Numbered from the stretch's first letter, positions 35,776 through 46,979 are shown. The stretch: DNA of 64,000 nt from Pycnopodia helianthoides (GCA_032158295.1 CM063256.1:11318953-11382952), one strand, 5' to 3'. Notes: generated by a model not told the origin, from the letters alone. Made by a program: numbers and translations.

Positions 35776-37228
35776 CATTTAAAACATACCTTTGTTACGA
35801 ATCAGACATTGCACGGACAAAGCCATGACATCCTTGTCTAGCTTTATTTTTGGCCTACGACTATGGTACGTCAGACAGCAAGTTAACGGCACAAAACATT
35901 TCTACTCGCGGTTGGATTTGAGATAAACAAATTCTCATCAAAGGAACTGATAAGGAAATGAGCACTGCTGCGATGGAGTGGGCTGCACTTCATTGACCTT
36001 TAAACGGAAGGATTCCAGGAAGGCGTGAATAAAACGATGTTATAAAATTAGCATCTGAAGTAGATTTATTAAACATTGCACGGGTAAACAGCTGCAGAAT
36101 TATAGCGATGTTTTTTTCCCCAAAATAATACACTCTTTGAGTTCTGTCAAATTCAGTTTGTTCCCACTCAGTCAGTTTGCTTTGGAAACATAATGATACA
36201 GTACTAGGATTAAGCAATCAGGAAGTGGTGGAAGTTTCATTAAAAGCGAGCTTGTGGAGTGGAGAGCCCCGCCCCCCCGCGCCGCGTTTTCGTTTAAAAG
36301 TGTTTAAAATAATCAGTTTGTTGGGAACTTACTACATTTACTGCATGTGGCATGGTGTACCCCCCCCCCACACACACACACACCTAATGTGTCGTCATTG
36401 TGTTTGTGGAATCTCATGAATACTTCTTCTTTTTATCAATTCTTGTTTTTCTTAAATTATGTTTTAAAAATGTTTTTAATTTTTTTTATTTTCTTTATTT
36501 AATTGTTTTTTTATTTGTGTATTTGCTTATTTTTTGGTTTGTTTATTTGTTTATTCCTTTATTTATTTATTTACTTATTCATTTAATAACGTATTTATTT
36601 ATTGTTTTACTTATTTTCAAGTGGGTCTTTGACCCAAAGTATTCCAAGCTTTTTTAAAGGCCGGATAATGGTCGGTCGCATTGATATACCATCGAAGGCT
36701 CATGATTGCAAGCGTCTTCAGTTGGTGCTCGATATGGGGTATGCTGGTCATCCCCCCTCCCTCTACCATCTTCTTCACCGACTAGACACGGATGCCTGAG
36801 GATATTCCCAACAGGACCATGCTTCTTTTCGTTTTTCTTATTTTGAATAAACAAATTGTAAACAACAGTTTCGTACTGACGTTTGGACATGCGCATAACT
36901 CCCAAAACAACGTCACGATGTCATTGAAACCGCGTCTTTACGTCATTGTAAAACATGCCGGCGGAAATGACATTACTCTATTCTCTGAATTCGCACAATT
37001 CATTATATGTTTTGGTGGCGTTTTGATTTCCCAAATTGATTTGCATTTTCTTGAACAACTTACTTTCAATACGTGCAAGGAGGATAAAACTGCAGTCCTT
37101 AAAATGGGATAAATAACCACAAAACCAGTCACAGAAAGAAAAGTTTATTGTTTCAATTATTGACATGGTTTATTGGCGATACGTAGGACGGTATATCAGT
37201 GCATATCTACTTTTTTTTAAAGCAATTC
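35776..37228. other. Intergenic, T-rich and repeat fragments
   Basis: CA run at 36370-36383, T-rich ATTTATTT tract at 36420-36620, and a CTCGATATGGGG motif at 36729 shared with 28880-29380. No gene recognised. Confidence 0.35.
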
Positions 37229-37989
37229 AAGGTAGGGCAATCGTTTGGTTTTTGTCAACGTAATGCTGATTCAAAGGCAAAATTATAAAGAAAGATACAA
37301 TGAAAGTCACCCGTGAAAGTTTCAGCTGAATACATTGCCTCCCCAACCTCGTCCCCAGGGGGTGTCGAGCAGTACGAGGTTGACCGCTCTCTCACCCTGG
37401 TATTGGATCATTTGCATATCCAAAATTTGTGGATACGTATGCAAATTAGAATAATCTGGCTGCTTTCGAAGTCAATCTTCGTCATAGTCTCGTGGTCCGG
37501 TACCAGATTTAATAGCCTGTTTGTACATTGGTTGCCGGCCGGCTGTTTTGACAAAGGTTAACATTTGGTTTTGTCCAATCAGGGTCCAAGTAAGGAGTTT
37601 TCCTTCCAGGGTTTACTATTGTAAACATGGTTGGAAATAAAGTAAACCATGGGGACGAGGTTGGGTGCCTCCCTGCTGAGAAAACAGACAGAAATATAAT
37701 GTCACCGGTAATTTCACCAAGAACGTCGAATCCATCAACGCTTAGAGAGGTGACAGCGGGTACCAACAGCACCTCTGACTGTATTGAGGGACAGCATTGT
37801 CATTGACACCACTGAAATTTCCAAAAGTCGCCTTTTCGACATACTTTGATTGATTTCTAATCAATGGGGGCGCACTTCAGACAAAACTATTACACGGGAA
37901 GCTTCCTACCATTACTCTTATCAACAAGTATAGGCTGTCGGATAACAATTTCTGTTCGGGGTCAAACCAAATGATGACCCTACCTTCAA
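37229..37989. mobile_element. GGTAGGG-ended element, copy 1, with nested hAT MITE
   Basis: The left end AAGGTAGGGCAATC and right end GATGACCCTACCTTCAAG are inverted repeats. The interior shares GTCAACGTAATGCTGATT, TTTCAGCTGAAT, TGCTGAGAAAACAG and GTCGAATCCATC with the copy at 42065-42505. A 322-bp element is nested at 37344-37665. Confidence 0.65.
37344..37665. mobile_element. hAT-like MITE, nested, with 8-bp target duplication
   Basis: The left end CAACCTCGTCCCCA and right end TGGGGACGAGGTTGGG are inverted. The element is flanked by TGCCTCCC at 37336-37343 and 37666-37673. An exact 8-bp duplication and a CA.. end fit the hAT superfamily. Confidence 0.75.
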
Positions 37990-38162
37990 GAAAGCTGCTT
38001 AATTATTCAAGCGATGCACACCGAAAGAAAATAGCTCAAAATGAAAATATCAAAAGCATGGAGACAAACACAAAATACACACACGATAGAGATATATAAC
38101 CAAACAGACATGACATATGAAGCTAAACCACGAATCACAACCATCGTGCACGTTATGTGGTA
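37990..38162. other. Short intergenic stretch
   Basis: Nothing recognised. Confidence 0.3.
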
Positions 38163-38234
38163 GCTGTAGGGGTAGGGGTACGGGTAGGGGTAGGTAGGGG
38201 CAGGGGAAGGGGTAGGGGCAGGGGTAGGGGCAGG

Positions 38235-38278
<44 letters not shown>

Positions 38279-38339
38279 AGAGGGTGAGGGTGAGGGTGAG
38301 GTGTGAGGGTGAGGGTGAGGGTGAGGGTTAGGGTTAAGG
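38163..38339. repeat. Telomere-like G-rich hexamer array
   Basis: Starts as GGGGTA / GGGGCA units and becomes a long run of GGGTGA hexamers, ending GGGTTAGGGTTAAGG. It looks like an interstitial, degenerate telomere-type array. Confidence 0.85.
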
Positions 38340-38807
38340 ACAGGGTAAAGATTAATAGGGGTCGGGTTTAAAAAAAAAATAATAATAAAAAAAAAAGATT
38401 ACCAGCTGAGAAACAGGGAACCAGTGGCAGCTTCCATAGAACGTGCATGGTTGTGGTTCGAGGTTTAGCTTCATGACTCTGTTTGGTTATATGCCTCACA
38501 TGATAGACCGATAATTATGGACCGAGTGCGCTCTCCAAGTCACGCGAACTAGAGTGGGTGTGTTGCAATTTTGAAGTTGAAATCATCCAAAAGAAAAGTC
38601 TTTCCAAAACTGTGTGATTCCTTTGTGTATCTAAAAATCCGCAAGGCTAAATGTTCGTTACAAGCAAAAGACCGGGTGGCTACATCGTTGGCCGACGCCG
38701 GTAGTGCATAACTTAAAATAAACCTCTTTTTGTAGTAGAATACTGGTAATTTTTGTGTGAAACAGTATCATGTGATTTAAATCACTGTCATAACTTACAA
38801 CTTTAAT
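38340..38807. other. Intergenic, downstream of G4
   Basis: Poly-A/AATA tract at 38370-38397. No gene recognised. Confidence 0.3.
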
Positions 38808-39515
38808 TTAAAAAAAGGGCTTAGTAATTGTTACAAGAATAAAAGCCGACTGTCGGTGTACTCGCTCTATCACAGCACTGGTCTTTGCGCGTCTTTGCCA
38901 TCCGCTGGGATGACGTAACAGTAGGTCACGTGATGTTAGCAAACATTGGTTGCGCAATCGGTCTAGTATGCTTACAATAATATTGATAGTCTTGCTCTGC
39001 GCCACTAGATTCCAGCCGCCCGAGATTCGTCCGATAATGCATCGGGAAGCAACGGGCATGTTGAAAGGTTCAACGGCGTAGCGCATCACGCCGCCCGGTC
39101 CGCACCCCTTCTGGCGCAAAATCTTGGTCGGGTAGTCCACCATCTCGCACCTGGTTCCCGGCATCATCGTGGAGCCGTCCGCGCTGAGACAGGATTCGCA
39201 CAGGGGTACGGCGATGAAGAGAGTCGCCGGGTAGCGCGTGGCGTCGTGGTCCGACACCATCTCCCATGGGCACAGCGCCCTCGCGTTCTGAGGCGCGTCC
39301 TGGGGTAGTTTCTCGCCCACCGGGCAGTGCAAGTCCTCTTGGGTGACACCGAGGGTCTCCTTTTTCTGGGGGGAAGTAAAGACCACCCCACCGTTCTCGA
39401 GGAGGAGCCTTAAGAGATCGTGTTCATCGGGGATGATACATCTTCCAGTCGTGACCTTCGACCCTGTCGTCGATATACACGTCATGGCGACCACAAATAA
39501 GAGACCAACGGACCT
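38808..39515 (-). CDS. Divergent IL-17 family cytokine G4 (main exon, 5' partial)
   Basis: IL-17-type secreted protein. The minus-strand exon starts at 39515 after a CTCTCTTTTTCAG acceptor, opening in frame as RSVGLLFVVAMTCIS, the hydrophobic core of a signal peptide. The core shows HCPVG, LCPWEMV, the loop SDHDATRYP, LCESCL, a Cys before MVDYPTKILRQ and a lone Cys (GCGPGG). Two expected cysteines are changed: CxCxxCL is PLCESCL, and the final CxC is ASRC, so the next-to-last Cys is Ser. The frame then continues about 60 residues without the usual Asn-Arg-Pro-Pro tail, so the last part may be non-native or a different C-terminus. It could be a neofunctionalised or decaying copy. The initiator must lie upstream; a candidate is at 43958-43963. 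The exon is GC-rich. Confidence 0.82.
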   Translation of the reverse strand, partial: RSVGLLFVVAMTCISTTGSKVTTGRCIIPDEHDLLRLLLENGGVVFTSPQKKETLGVTQEDLHCPVGEKLPQDAPQNARALCPWEMVSDHDATRYPATLFIAVPLCESCLSADGSTMMPGTRCEMVDYPTKILRQKGCGPGGVMRYAVEPFNMPVASRCIIGRISGGWNLVAQSKTINIIVSILDRLRNQCLLTSRDLLLRHPSGWQRRAKTSAVIERVHRQSAFILVTITKPFF

Positions 39516-40368
39516 CTGAAAAAGAGAGAACAGTTTGTTTGTTTGTTTGTTTGTCTATTTTTTTTTTCATTAGAAAAATTAAACCTTAAAATTTATGTTT
39601 TTAGCGGGACTCGACTGTAAAATGTTCCCGTTCGGGAACAATAGTGTAGACAGGGTATAGTTTGAATGCATATGAATGCCTACATGACGCACATTGGCAT
39701 ATGGTGCTCTTATTAAACCTAGTGATCATGATAGAAGATTTGCTTATCATGATAGAAGATTTGTTAAAATTAAAACTCAATCTCGCGTGATTTCTTTCAG
39801 GCCTATACGACTACCATCTGGACCGTATCCACCTGTATCTCCATAGACATTATGCATTGACGTCATCACGACGCCATCTTAGAGGTAAAACGATGATGTA
39901 ACTATGGAAAACGCACCTCTTAAGTGCGCGCGGCGCACATAATCGGCCAATGGTTAATCTTTAACTATTTTGACCTCTAGCCGAGGGCGCCCTACTCAGA
40001 TGGTATATCTTGCAGATCAATATTAAGTAAATGTTAACCCTTTTATGCATGTGTTTTATGAGTTTTTTACTTTTTTTTATTTGAATAAAAATCGACCATT
40101 TATATATATATATTTGAGATCAGAGGTGGCTGCGGTCGCCTACAATTAAAAGAAATAAATTACTTGTTTGGACGTGTATACACAAACAGATCCAATTTCA
40201 CTATCACAACAAGTTCGTCTTTGTTAATCTGTCAGGGGTTTGAAAAGTTAGGGACCCATTGCCACTTTTCGCCGAAATATGTATGTATATTTGTTCTCTC
40301 TCTCTCTCTCTGAGAGAATTCTGACAGATATTGTTTACAAACGAAACACTTACAAAAACGCGCGCATA
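39516..40368 (-). other. Upstream of G4 main exon (probable intron)
   Basis: Begins with a GTTT run (39535-39552) next to the acceptor. It also contains a direct TCATGATAGAAGATTTG repeat at about 39727-39764, a short TA run and a CT microsatellite at 40297-40311. No gene recognised. Confidence 0.35.
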
Positions 40369-40599
40369 ATAGATAGTTCCCAGTAGACGCCATCTTTACG
40401 GGCAAATTGCATTTTGGCTTGCAGAGATGCGTCAAACGCTCAACTTATTAACGCAGCCGCGTTGTTCACTGACCAATCCTGCAATGAGTTTCGTGAAATG
40501 CGCGCGTGTTGCACGCCGTTCTCACACGAAATGCACGACTGTTTGTTCTAAACTGCCCGTAAAGATGGCCGATTTTACGTCATAATGCAACCTATCTAT
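40369..40599. mobile_element. ATAGATAG MITE, copy 2
   Basis: Matches 26986-27215: left end AGATAGTTCCCAGTAGACGC, right end CGTAAAGATGGCCGATTTTA then CCTATCTAT. The inverted ends are better preserved here than in copy 1. Confidence 0.7.
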
Positions 40600-41089
40600 A
40601 TGCCACGGACATTGCACAACATACATGCGTAACATGCGAAAGTATTTGTGCATGGGTGATGGGTGACCGATAATGCAGGGATCCCAACAATATATGAACT
40701 ACCACTTATTATTGGAGTTTTTTTCTACTTTGTGCAATACCTTAATTTAAAACTCCACACGGAGCACGTTGTCAACACATGGCTGACATAATTATTTGAA
40801 CATTTCCATTGTCTATAACCACATCGTACACAAGTCAGCTCATATGCCATAAGATCGTAAGCTGGACAATGCCGCATGTCCTAGAGGGGGTGTGTCATTC
40901 AACATGGGACAGTGGTTTGGTTAGAAAGGGGGAAGATCAAACTCTGCCAGCATCTTATGCTGTACACAATCGGTCTGTCAATTGTCTGTCAATTGTCAAT
41001 GGTAGATGAACCAAATTAATTAAATTAAGCAAACAAACAAGCTTACATTTTATCCAGGCAATAACCGGACGCGATTTTTTTTCTTTCTG
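40600..41089. other. Intergenic stretch
   Basis: No gene recognised. Sequence around 40800-40990 resembles 5020-5190 (CCACATCGT.CACAA, GTGTC.TT...), so an old dispersed repeat is likely. Confidence 0.3.
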
Positions 41090-41181
41090 CAGCACACGTC
41101 GGCTATGGACTCAACAGTTAAGGGATAGGCTGTTCTTCCTATCCCTTAATTAACTGTTGACTCTATAGCCGACGTGTACTG
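41090..41181. repeat. Foldback hairpin, arms of about 40 bp
   Basis: GCACACGTCGGCTATGGACT ... AACAGTTAAGGGATAG on the left pairs with CTATCCCTTAATTAACTGTT ... AGCCGACGTGTACTGC on the right, with a loop of only a few bases. Probably a deletion derivative of an inverted-repeat transposon. Confidence 0.75.
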
Positions 41182-42064
41182 CATAAACAAATTGCTACCC
41201 GGGCGGACATGTAAACAACACACCTATATTTAAGGACATAGTTGACACAAAATGCAGCACAAACCCTTTTAACCTACAGGTACTGGAAGCATGTGCTGAC
41301 AACGTAAGGGAGTTATGTTTGCCGCGATAAGGCGCCTAGTTTTTTTTTTTTTGTGGTTTGTTTGTTTGTTTGTTTGTTTTTTTTGTGTGTTTTTTTTTGC
41401 TTTTTTTGGGGGGGGGGGTGAAATAAGAGCTTTTATCTTTGCCATCGGAGCGCCGCCACGTAAATCCTGAGGTCACAGGTTCAAATCCACAGCTTCAGTC
41501 TTATAAAACCCCCAAAGAACGAATGACTACATACCACATATATCCGGAATCTATATTGAGTTTCAGGAAGCACATATTATTTCTACGCATGTTTTATGTT
41601 CAGCCTGTTGTTTGGTGCTGTTGAACAATTTGACACCCCATTTCCGGTTGCACGGGGGAGTTCCGTGTACAACCATATTATTATGACACAGACAGATACG
41701 GGATACGGTTAAATCTTTTTAAACAGAGTACACGATCGGGGAAAAAAACTGATTAATTTCATAACTAATGAAAAACCACTAATGAGACTGAACAAAGAAA
41801 ACAATTGCTTAGCGCTGGGTTTGGAACTTTCTTTTTAAGCACGGGAAATAAATAAATAGTCGCCCATGATGAGTGGTAGTTTATTTATCTGCCGTCCAGT
41901 GCAGAAAGTATTTTTTGCATGTTACAATGATATTGTGCATTGTCCGTGGCATATGCAAATGTTTCTGTTGGTGGTTTGTTCTTAACAAAAAAGCGTCTGT
42001 CAGAATTCGTCCAGAGAGAGAAAAACTAATATTTCTCAAGGTGCAGAATTCGAGCAATGCGTCT
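41182..42064. other. Intergenic stretch
   Basis: T-rich and GTTT-rich tract at 41340-41400 followed by a G run. A B-box-like CAGGTTCAAATCCAC near 41476 suggests a SINE fragment at 41436-41495. No gene recognised. Confidence 0.35.
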
Positions 42065-42505
42065 TTAATGGTTGGTTCATGGTTTGGTTGTTGTCAACGT
42101 AATGCTGATTTATAGGCAAAATTACAAAAAATAAAAGAAACAATATCAGTCACTTGTGACATTTTCAGCTGAATGCAGTGTCTACATACTTGCTGAGAAA
42201 ACAGCTTAAAAAAATGTCATGACGGTATTTTCACACGAATGTCGAATCCATCCACGTTTAGCGAGGCGACAGCGGGTAGAACAGCGGCTGCAGCATTTTT
42301 GTGAACGGACACCAACCCTCAGAAAATCTGATCTCAGATTTAAAACATGTTTTTTGTAAAGAAAATGTTTCCAAACCATACAACTTCCAAGGAAGACCTT
42401 TCTCAAAATAGTTTGTACTGTCAAAGGCTGCAGTGCTTCTCACCAAGTAAGTTTTGATGGTCATTAATTTTGTGGAGTATTTACCAATCTATGACCCTAC
42501 CTTTA
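42065..42505. mobile_element. GGTAGGG-ended element, copy 2
   Basis: Shares several blocks with 37229-37989 and ends ATGACCCTACCTTTAA. It lacks the hAT insertion, so it shows the uninterrupted form of the element. Its right end abuts a family-B MITE. Confidence 0.6.
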
Positions 42506-42888
42506 AAGGAACATTACAGAATTGGTAAGAAAAAGCTTGTAAAATATACTTTTTGATCACAGATTTACATACACGGTCTAATGATGATGATGGTAGAAAA
42601 CATCCCTTGAAATATTTCTGTCTGAAATGCCATATTTGATGAGAAATGAATAAACTAATTTTCCGATTGGAGTTTATCGCTCAGTGAGCGTTTTATTCAT
42701 TGGTTGAATCTATATGATTTCATGCAAATGTGTAATCGGTTTTTCACTATTTTCTCGTGACCCAGATGGCCGATCGATCTCAAACTTCTACAGGTTTGTC
42801 AGTGTATGTATATGGTGGATTACATAAAGTGCTTACACTGCCAGCAACTGTTTTGTTAGCAAAAACCAATTCTGTAATGTTCCTTTAA
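42503..42888. mobile_element. TTAA MITE, family B, copy 4
   Basis: TTAA borders and full family-B ends. It lies directly at the right end of the preceding element. Confidence 0.85.
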
Positions 42889-43957
42889 CACAATGATTAA
42901 AACCACTAATCGAGCCTTTCAGGGTATTGCAACGGAAAACACACGGATTTATAAACAAGGAAATTCCGATTTTCGTCTAACTGTCTTCTTTTCACATGGA
43001 AGCTCATATTGCTTTATCAATAATGAAGAGGAGTATATTGAACTATAAAAGTATACCTGACGTTTTTTGTCGAGAAAAGGTTGAGTCGACTCCAACTTAA
43101 ATCGTGATTTAAACCAGGGCTCGGATTTCTTTTAACAAATCGTGTCTTTGTTTTAGTCCTTCAATAATTTGAATATCACTTCAGAGTGTACAAAGTATAA
43201 ATAATTTGTGTTGTTCACCATTAAATCCAAACGATTTTAAATTCATGTTAGGGCCTTTGTGTGAATTTAAGCGGCAAGTAAACGTGTAGGCTCCGATGTG
43301 TTTGTACTTAAAAGCAGTTCAACCCCCGAGCAGCCACGGGGAAAATGTTACATGCTGGATCCACAGGGCGCGGCCGAGAGGCAAATTGTATTACGGGTAA
43401 ATAACTGTGTTTGGGGGGGGGGGCACAATTATTGTTCTAATGGTCTGAGCAGATGAATAGATGTTCCCTGGACCCACACACTAAAGACTGAAGCATTCTG
43501 AAAATGTACACATTGGTTCACTACTACCTATTTTCAAAACAGTACATTTTGTGCATAAAAATGGGGGTGCAATGAGATTTTTGTGTTTACGTTATAATTG
43601 GTCCCATTGGACCCAGCTTTCTCGCACTACTTGTCAACCTTTGAGTCCACTCACCCAGAAATCACTACAGTATAATTATGAACGAGGGGGTGTTTCAGGG
43701 TAGTACCCCAAAAAAGAATAAGCGGAATTGATCCACACATTTTGTAGTTATTACAAAAAAAAGTATGAAGCTGGTCCTCCCAACTGCGCTCCGCGACTGC
43801 TGCGAGGGTTTTGATGACTATTGTCGACAGAGTTCTGAGGCAGACACACAGAAATATACACTAAACAGAGACAATGGTTACTAGCTTTACATGTCTGTTA
43901 CTGTAGACAAAATGATTATAAGTATTTACTGTACCGTAACCATACACTACACCTTAC
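42889..43957. other. Intergenic or G4 intron
   Basis: No gene recognised. G run at about 43412-43421. If the candidate first exon of G4 is real, this is intron. Confidence 0.3.
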
Positions 43958-44270
43958 CGTCATTTTCTCCTTTGAACTGGCTCTTTACGCCCTCTCAAAA
44001 ACGGTGAAACAAAGCAAATCGTCAAACAACACCCACACTCTTCAGGTCGTCTAAAGAGCCCGAACGGTTTGGTGTACGACGAGACTGCTGTCAGTGCTGT
44101 GAGGGCGGACGCTCAAGTTTTGGTTTCCCTCGTTGACTTCAGCTCACACACTGAGCTCTTCCCAAGGCTCTCTGCACCACCAGCGCGACAGGTTGTGCGC
44201 CACCAACGAGCCGTACGGGCATCACGTGCTCTGATGCATTGTGCGTGAACAGCCCTCATATAATAAAGTC
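43958..44270 (-). other. Candidate first exon and promoter of G4
   Basis: On the minus strand ATG ACG at 43963-43958 is followed directly by a donor GTAAGG, and joins in phase 0 to the G4 main exon to give a signal peptide starting MTRSVGLLFVVAMT. Upstream lies about 300 bp of unique, relatively GC-rich sequence with a weak TATA-like TTATTATATG near 44256-44266. The layout copies G2 (tiny first exon, then a long intron). The 4.4-kb distance makes it unproven. Confidence 0.35.
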
Positions 44271-45416
44271 CGGCGGGGTCGATGCGAGTTTTTGCAACCT
44301 CGTACATTGAGGCTCAACGAGTGTGACGTAATGACACGCTATTAAGTTAGGTATACCATGGGGGGGGGAGGGTACCCATCAATGTTCCCTTCCTCTTCTG
44401 CTGAAGTGCCACCCCCCCCCCCACAATACAAAACCTCTATATCACAATAGAGAAGGGAGGGGGGGGGGGTGCCACCATGGCCCATATCGAGAATCCAAAA
44501 TAATGAAGCTCGACGTCCTTCACACAAACTGGCTCAAGCTATGACATGAAGCCCAGAGGAAATCATAATAATAATATTAAACCATACTTATATAGAGCCC
44601 CACAATGTCCCGAAGCGCTTAACAAAAAGCAATTTATAGTTATACATTAATTAAAGAGGTACGTTTTTAGCATAGATGTGAACATGTTTTCATTTGGAAC
44701 AGTTTTGATGAAGTTTGGCAAAAGTTGTTCCACGGTGTCGGTGAAGAATGTGAGAACAAGCGATGGCCATCACGATTTAATTTTAGTACAAGTGATGTAT
44801 GGGACGAGTTGAGAATTAGAGCTGGAAGGAGGGTACGACGAAATGTATTGAATGTTTTTTCCGCTATGTTTATTGTCGAAATAAAAAAAGGGTACCATTG
44901 ACCGACTGCAGTAAATGATTACAGAGCTAAATAAAACCAATTACATCACAATAAATTAAGGTGAACCAAAAACCAAAATTGCCCCCGTATTATGTGTAAA
45001 AAGAAAATGAGACTGTGGGATGTTTCGCCAATGATCGCGCACCCAATAAGTATGGGAAGTGCCGGATGAGGGCGCTGTCACTATAAAAATGTCACTATAA
45101 TTATAAAGATAGAACTTTTCTACCAGTATGACTAAATTAATACAGTAATATGTACTAATTTACCTTGACATAGATAACTGTAATTAAATTAGTTGAACAA
45201 CTTTATAAATTAGGTTAAAGGGTTTCAGATTTACGTTAAACTTACATCGTTTAAACATACTGACGGTAAGTAGGATTTGAAGCTTTGCATGGTGGGAGTA
45301 TAACTAAGAGAGGTTTGCGGTAACACCATGTTAAAATCTCTTTTGAGTAACTGTTGGTTCTGAAAAGAACCGGTTGTTAAGGGTGTATCTTACTTTAATT
45401 AAGGCTATATCTTACT
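44271..45416. other. Intergenic, dispersed repeats
   Basis: Inverted C/G-run repeats with CCATGGCCCATATCGAG at 44475-44492. A segment from 44560 to 44860 (TTATATAGAGCCCCACAATG, CCCGAAGCGCTTAACA) looks like a common dispersed repeat. From 45090 to 45220 there is similarity to the 3' flanks of G6, G7 and G8 (ATTAAATTAGTTGAACAACT). Confidence 0.4.
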
Positions 45417-45800
45417 TTAAAGGAACATTACAGAATTGGTAATTGTAAAATATACTTTTGATCACAGATTTACATAAAACTTACACGGTCTAATGATGAT
45501 GATAGCAGAAAACACCCCTTGAAATATTTCTGTCTGAAATGCCATATTTGATGAGAAATGAATAAACTAATTTTCTGATTGGAGTTTATCGCTCAGTGAG
45601 CGTTTTATTCATTTGTTGAACCTATATGATTTCATGCAAATGTGTAATCGGTTTTTCACTATTTTCTCGTGACCCAGATGGCCGATCAATCTCAAACTTC
45701 TACAGGTTTGTCAGTTTATGTATATGGTGGATTACATAAAGTGCTTACACTGCCAGCAACTGTTTTGCTAGCAAAAACCAATTCCGTAATGTGCCTTTAA
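45417..45800. mobile_element. TTAA MITE, family B, copy 5, at the 3' end of G5
   Basis: TTAA borders with the family-B ends. It lies only 37 bp past the G5 stop codon and so probably inside its 3' untranslated region. Confidence 0.85.
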
Positions 45801-45837
45801 TTGATGAACAGTAATATCAGAAAGTTATGGTAAATAC

Positions 45838-46467
45838 TTAGATGTAACTTCCAATGCCTGGGGGTCGGTTGGCAGAGCTCTTCTTCCTCATACAGGTGCA
45901 CGCTACTGGTACCGTATACCACTCCAAATCATACTTCAAGACGCCTTCTACACAGCCATTTTTCTTCAACACTGCCATATTGTACTTCACCTCTCTGCAT
46001 TCTAAGTCAGGTGATTCTTCGCCAGTGTAGGGATCTAGACAGCCCTGGCAGCGACACACAGCCTTTTGGATGATGCTTGGGTACCGGTCGGCATCGTGGT
46101 CATCAACGTAGGTCCACGGGCAGGTTGCTGCCCTGCTGGTGCTCCAATCTTCCTGTACCTCATGCTCGGCCGGACAGGTTGTCGACGTTGCTACATCAGG
46201 GATAATTGTCTGCCATAGTTTTAAGTCTTCGTTTGGAAGTACCCAAAATGCAGACTTGTTTGGGTGTGAACAGTTGGATGCCAATACCTGTACACCGCTT
46301 TGAGCTGTGTGTTCTTCTTCGGATGGAGCGGGCAGCTGGCTGGCCAGTGCCGGTGACGATACGGCTAGAATGAACACGACAAGCCCGCTCAGAGTTACGA
46401 GGGACTGCAACCCCAGAAACGAACACCTGACGATCATCTGGCAGCACGAGGACGATTGAAGTGCCAT
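45838..46467 (-). CDS. IL-17 family cytokine G5
   Basis: Single-exon gene for a 209-residue secreted IL-17 protein. The ATG at 46467 is chosen over an upstream in-frame start because MALQSSSCCQM is conserved in G6 and G7. A hydrophobic segment at residues 23-41 (SLVTLSGLVVFILAVSSPA) forms the signal peptide after a long polar N-region, cut near LAS|QLP. The variable linker follows (residues 44-95, with sequons NCS and NKS). The cystine-knot core has C98 (TTCPAE), C116 (CPWTYV), the loop DDHDADRYP, C138/C140/C143 (CRCQGCL), C157, C172 and C190/C192 (ACTCM). The tail is SSANRPPGIGSYI. The 5' leader is about 110 bases from a TATA box. G6 and G7 are close paralogues; this is the only one of the three with every expected Cys and a full tail. 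Confidence 0.93.
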   Translation of the reverse strand: MALQSSSCCQMIVRCSFLGLQSLVTLSGLVVFILAVSSPALASQLPAPSEEEHTAQSGVQVLASNCSHPNKSAFWVLPNEDLKLWQTIIPDVATSTTCPAEHEVQEDWSTSRAATCPWTYVDDHDADRYPSIIQKAVCRCQGCLDPYTGEESPDLECREVKYNMAVLKKNGCVEGVLKYDLEWYTVPVACTCMRKKSSANRPPGIGSYI

Positions 46468-46602
46468 CTTGCTGCAACTGGAGGAATTTCTTGGAATAGA
46501 GTATGTTTTCTCAGCTTTTCTTACCACTGTTCTTGACTGAAATCGGTATTTCAAATCAGCTGAATTCGAAAGTCATCTGCTGTTTTTATCTTAATTTTTT
46601 GA

Positions 46603-46611
46603 CTTTATATA
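46603..46611 (-). promoter_or_regulatory. TATA box of G5
   Basis: TATATAAAG on the minus strand, about 140 bp upstream of the ATG. It differs from the CATAAAA element used at the same place by G6 and G7. Confidence 0.6.
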
Positions 46612-46979
46612 GCCTCAAGGCTGTCTAGATAAGTACTCCGCCTAAAACCATAGAGCAAGGATACTAAAACCTCAGCCGCACAGCCTTGCAATCAAGGCAA
46701 GACTTCATTATAGAGTATTTTTTCCTTGTTGCAGTTTGTCATTTAATGAATGTGGTTTTTCCCGCTTTATGAAACATGTTGTATTGAGTTCCCCTCATTT
46801 GTATGTAATCATTACACAAAATTCAAACTGTGTTCTCACCACGTCTCATTGTATACAGTTGTGTTGATTTACAACGACCTCAAAAGACCTTCACATAACA
46901 CATTGCTGGTGTTTAATTAACCCAAATCATTGCGTCAATAGATTACATGTTATACAAGTCTAGTTTATAATTGTAGTGA
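46612..46979. other. Upstream flank of G5
   Basis: No gene or element recognised. Confidence 0.3.

Noticed and set aside
35272..35841. Long Arg/Gly/Glu and Pro/Ser open frames
   Set aside because: Entirely produced by the G-rich purine minisatellite.
38163..38339. True telomere
   Set aside because: Unique sequence and an IL-17 gene continue on both sides. Units are mostly GGGTGA, so it is an interstitial array.
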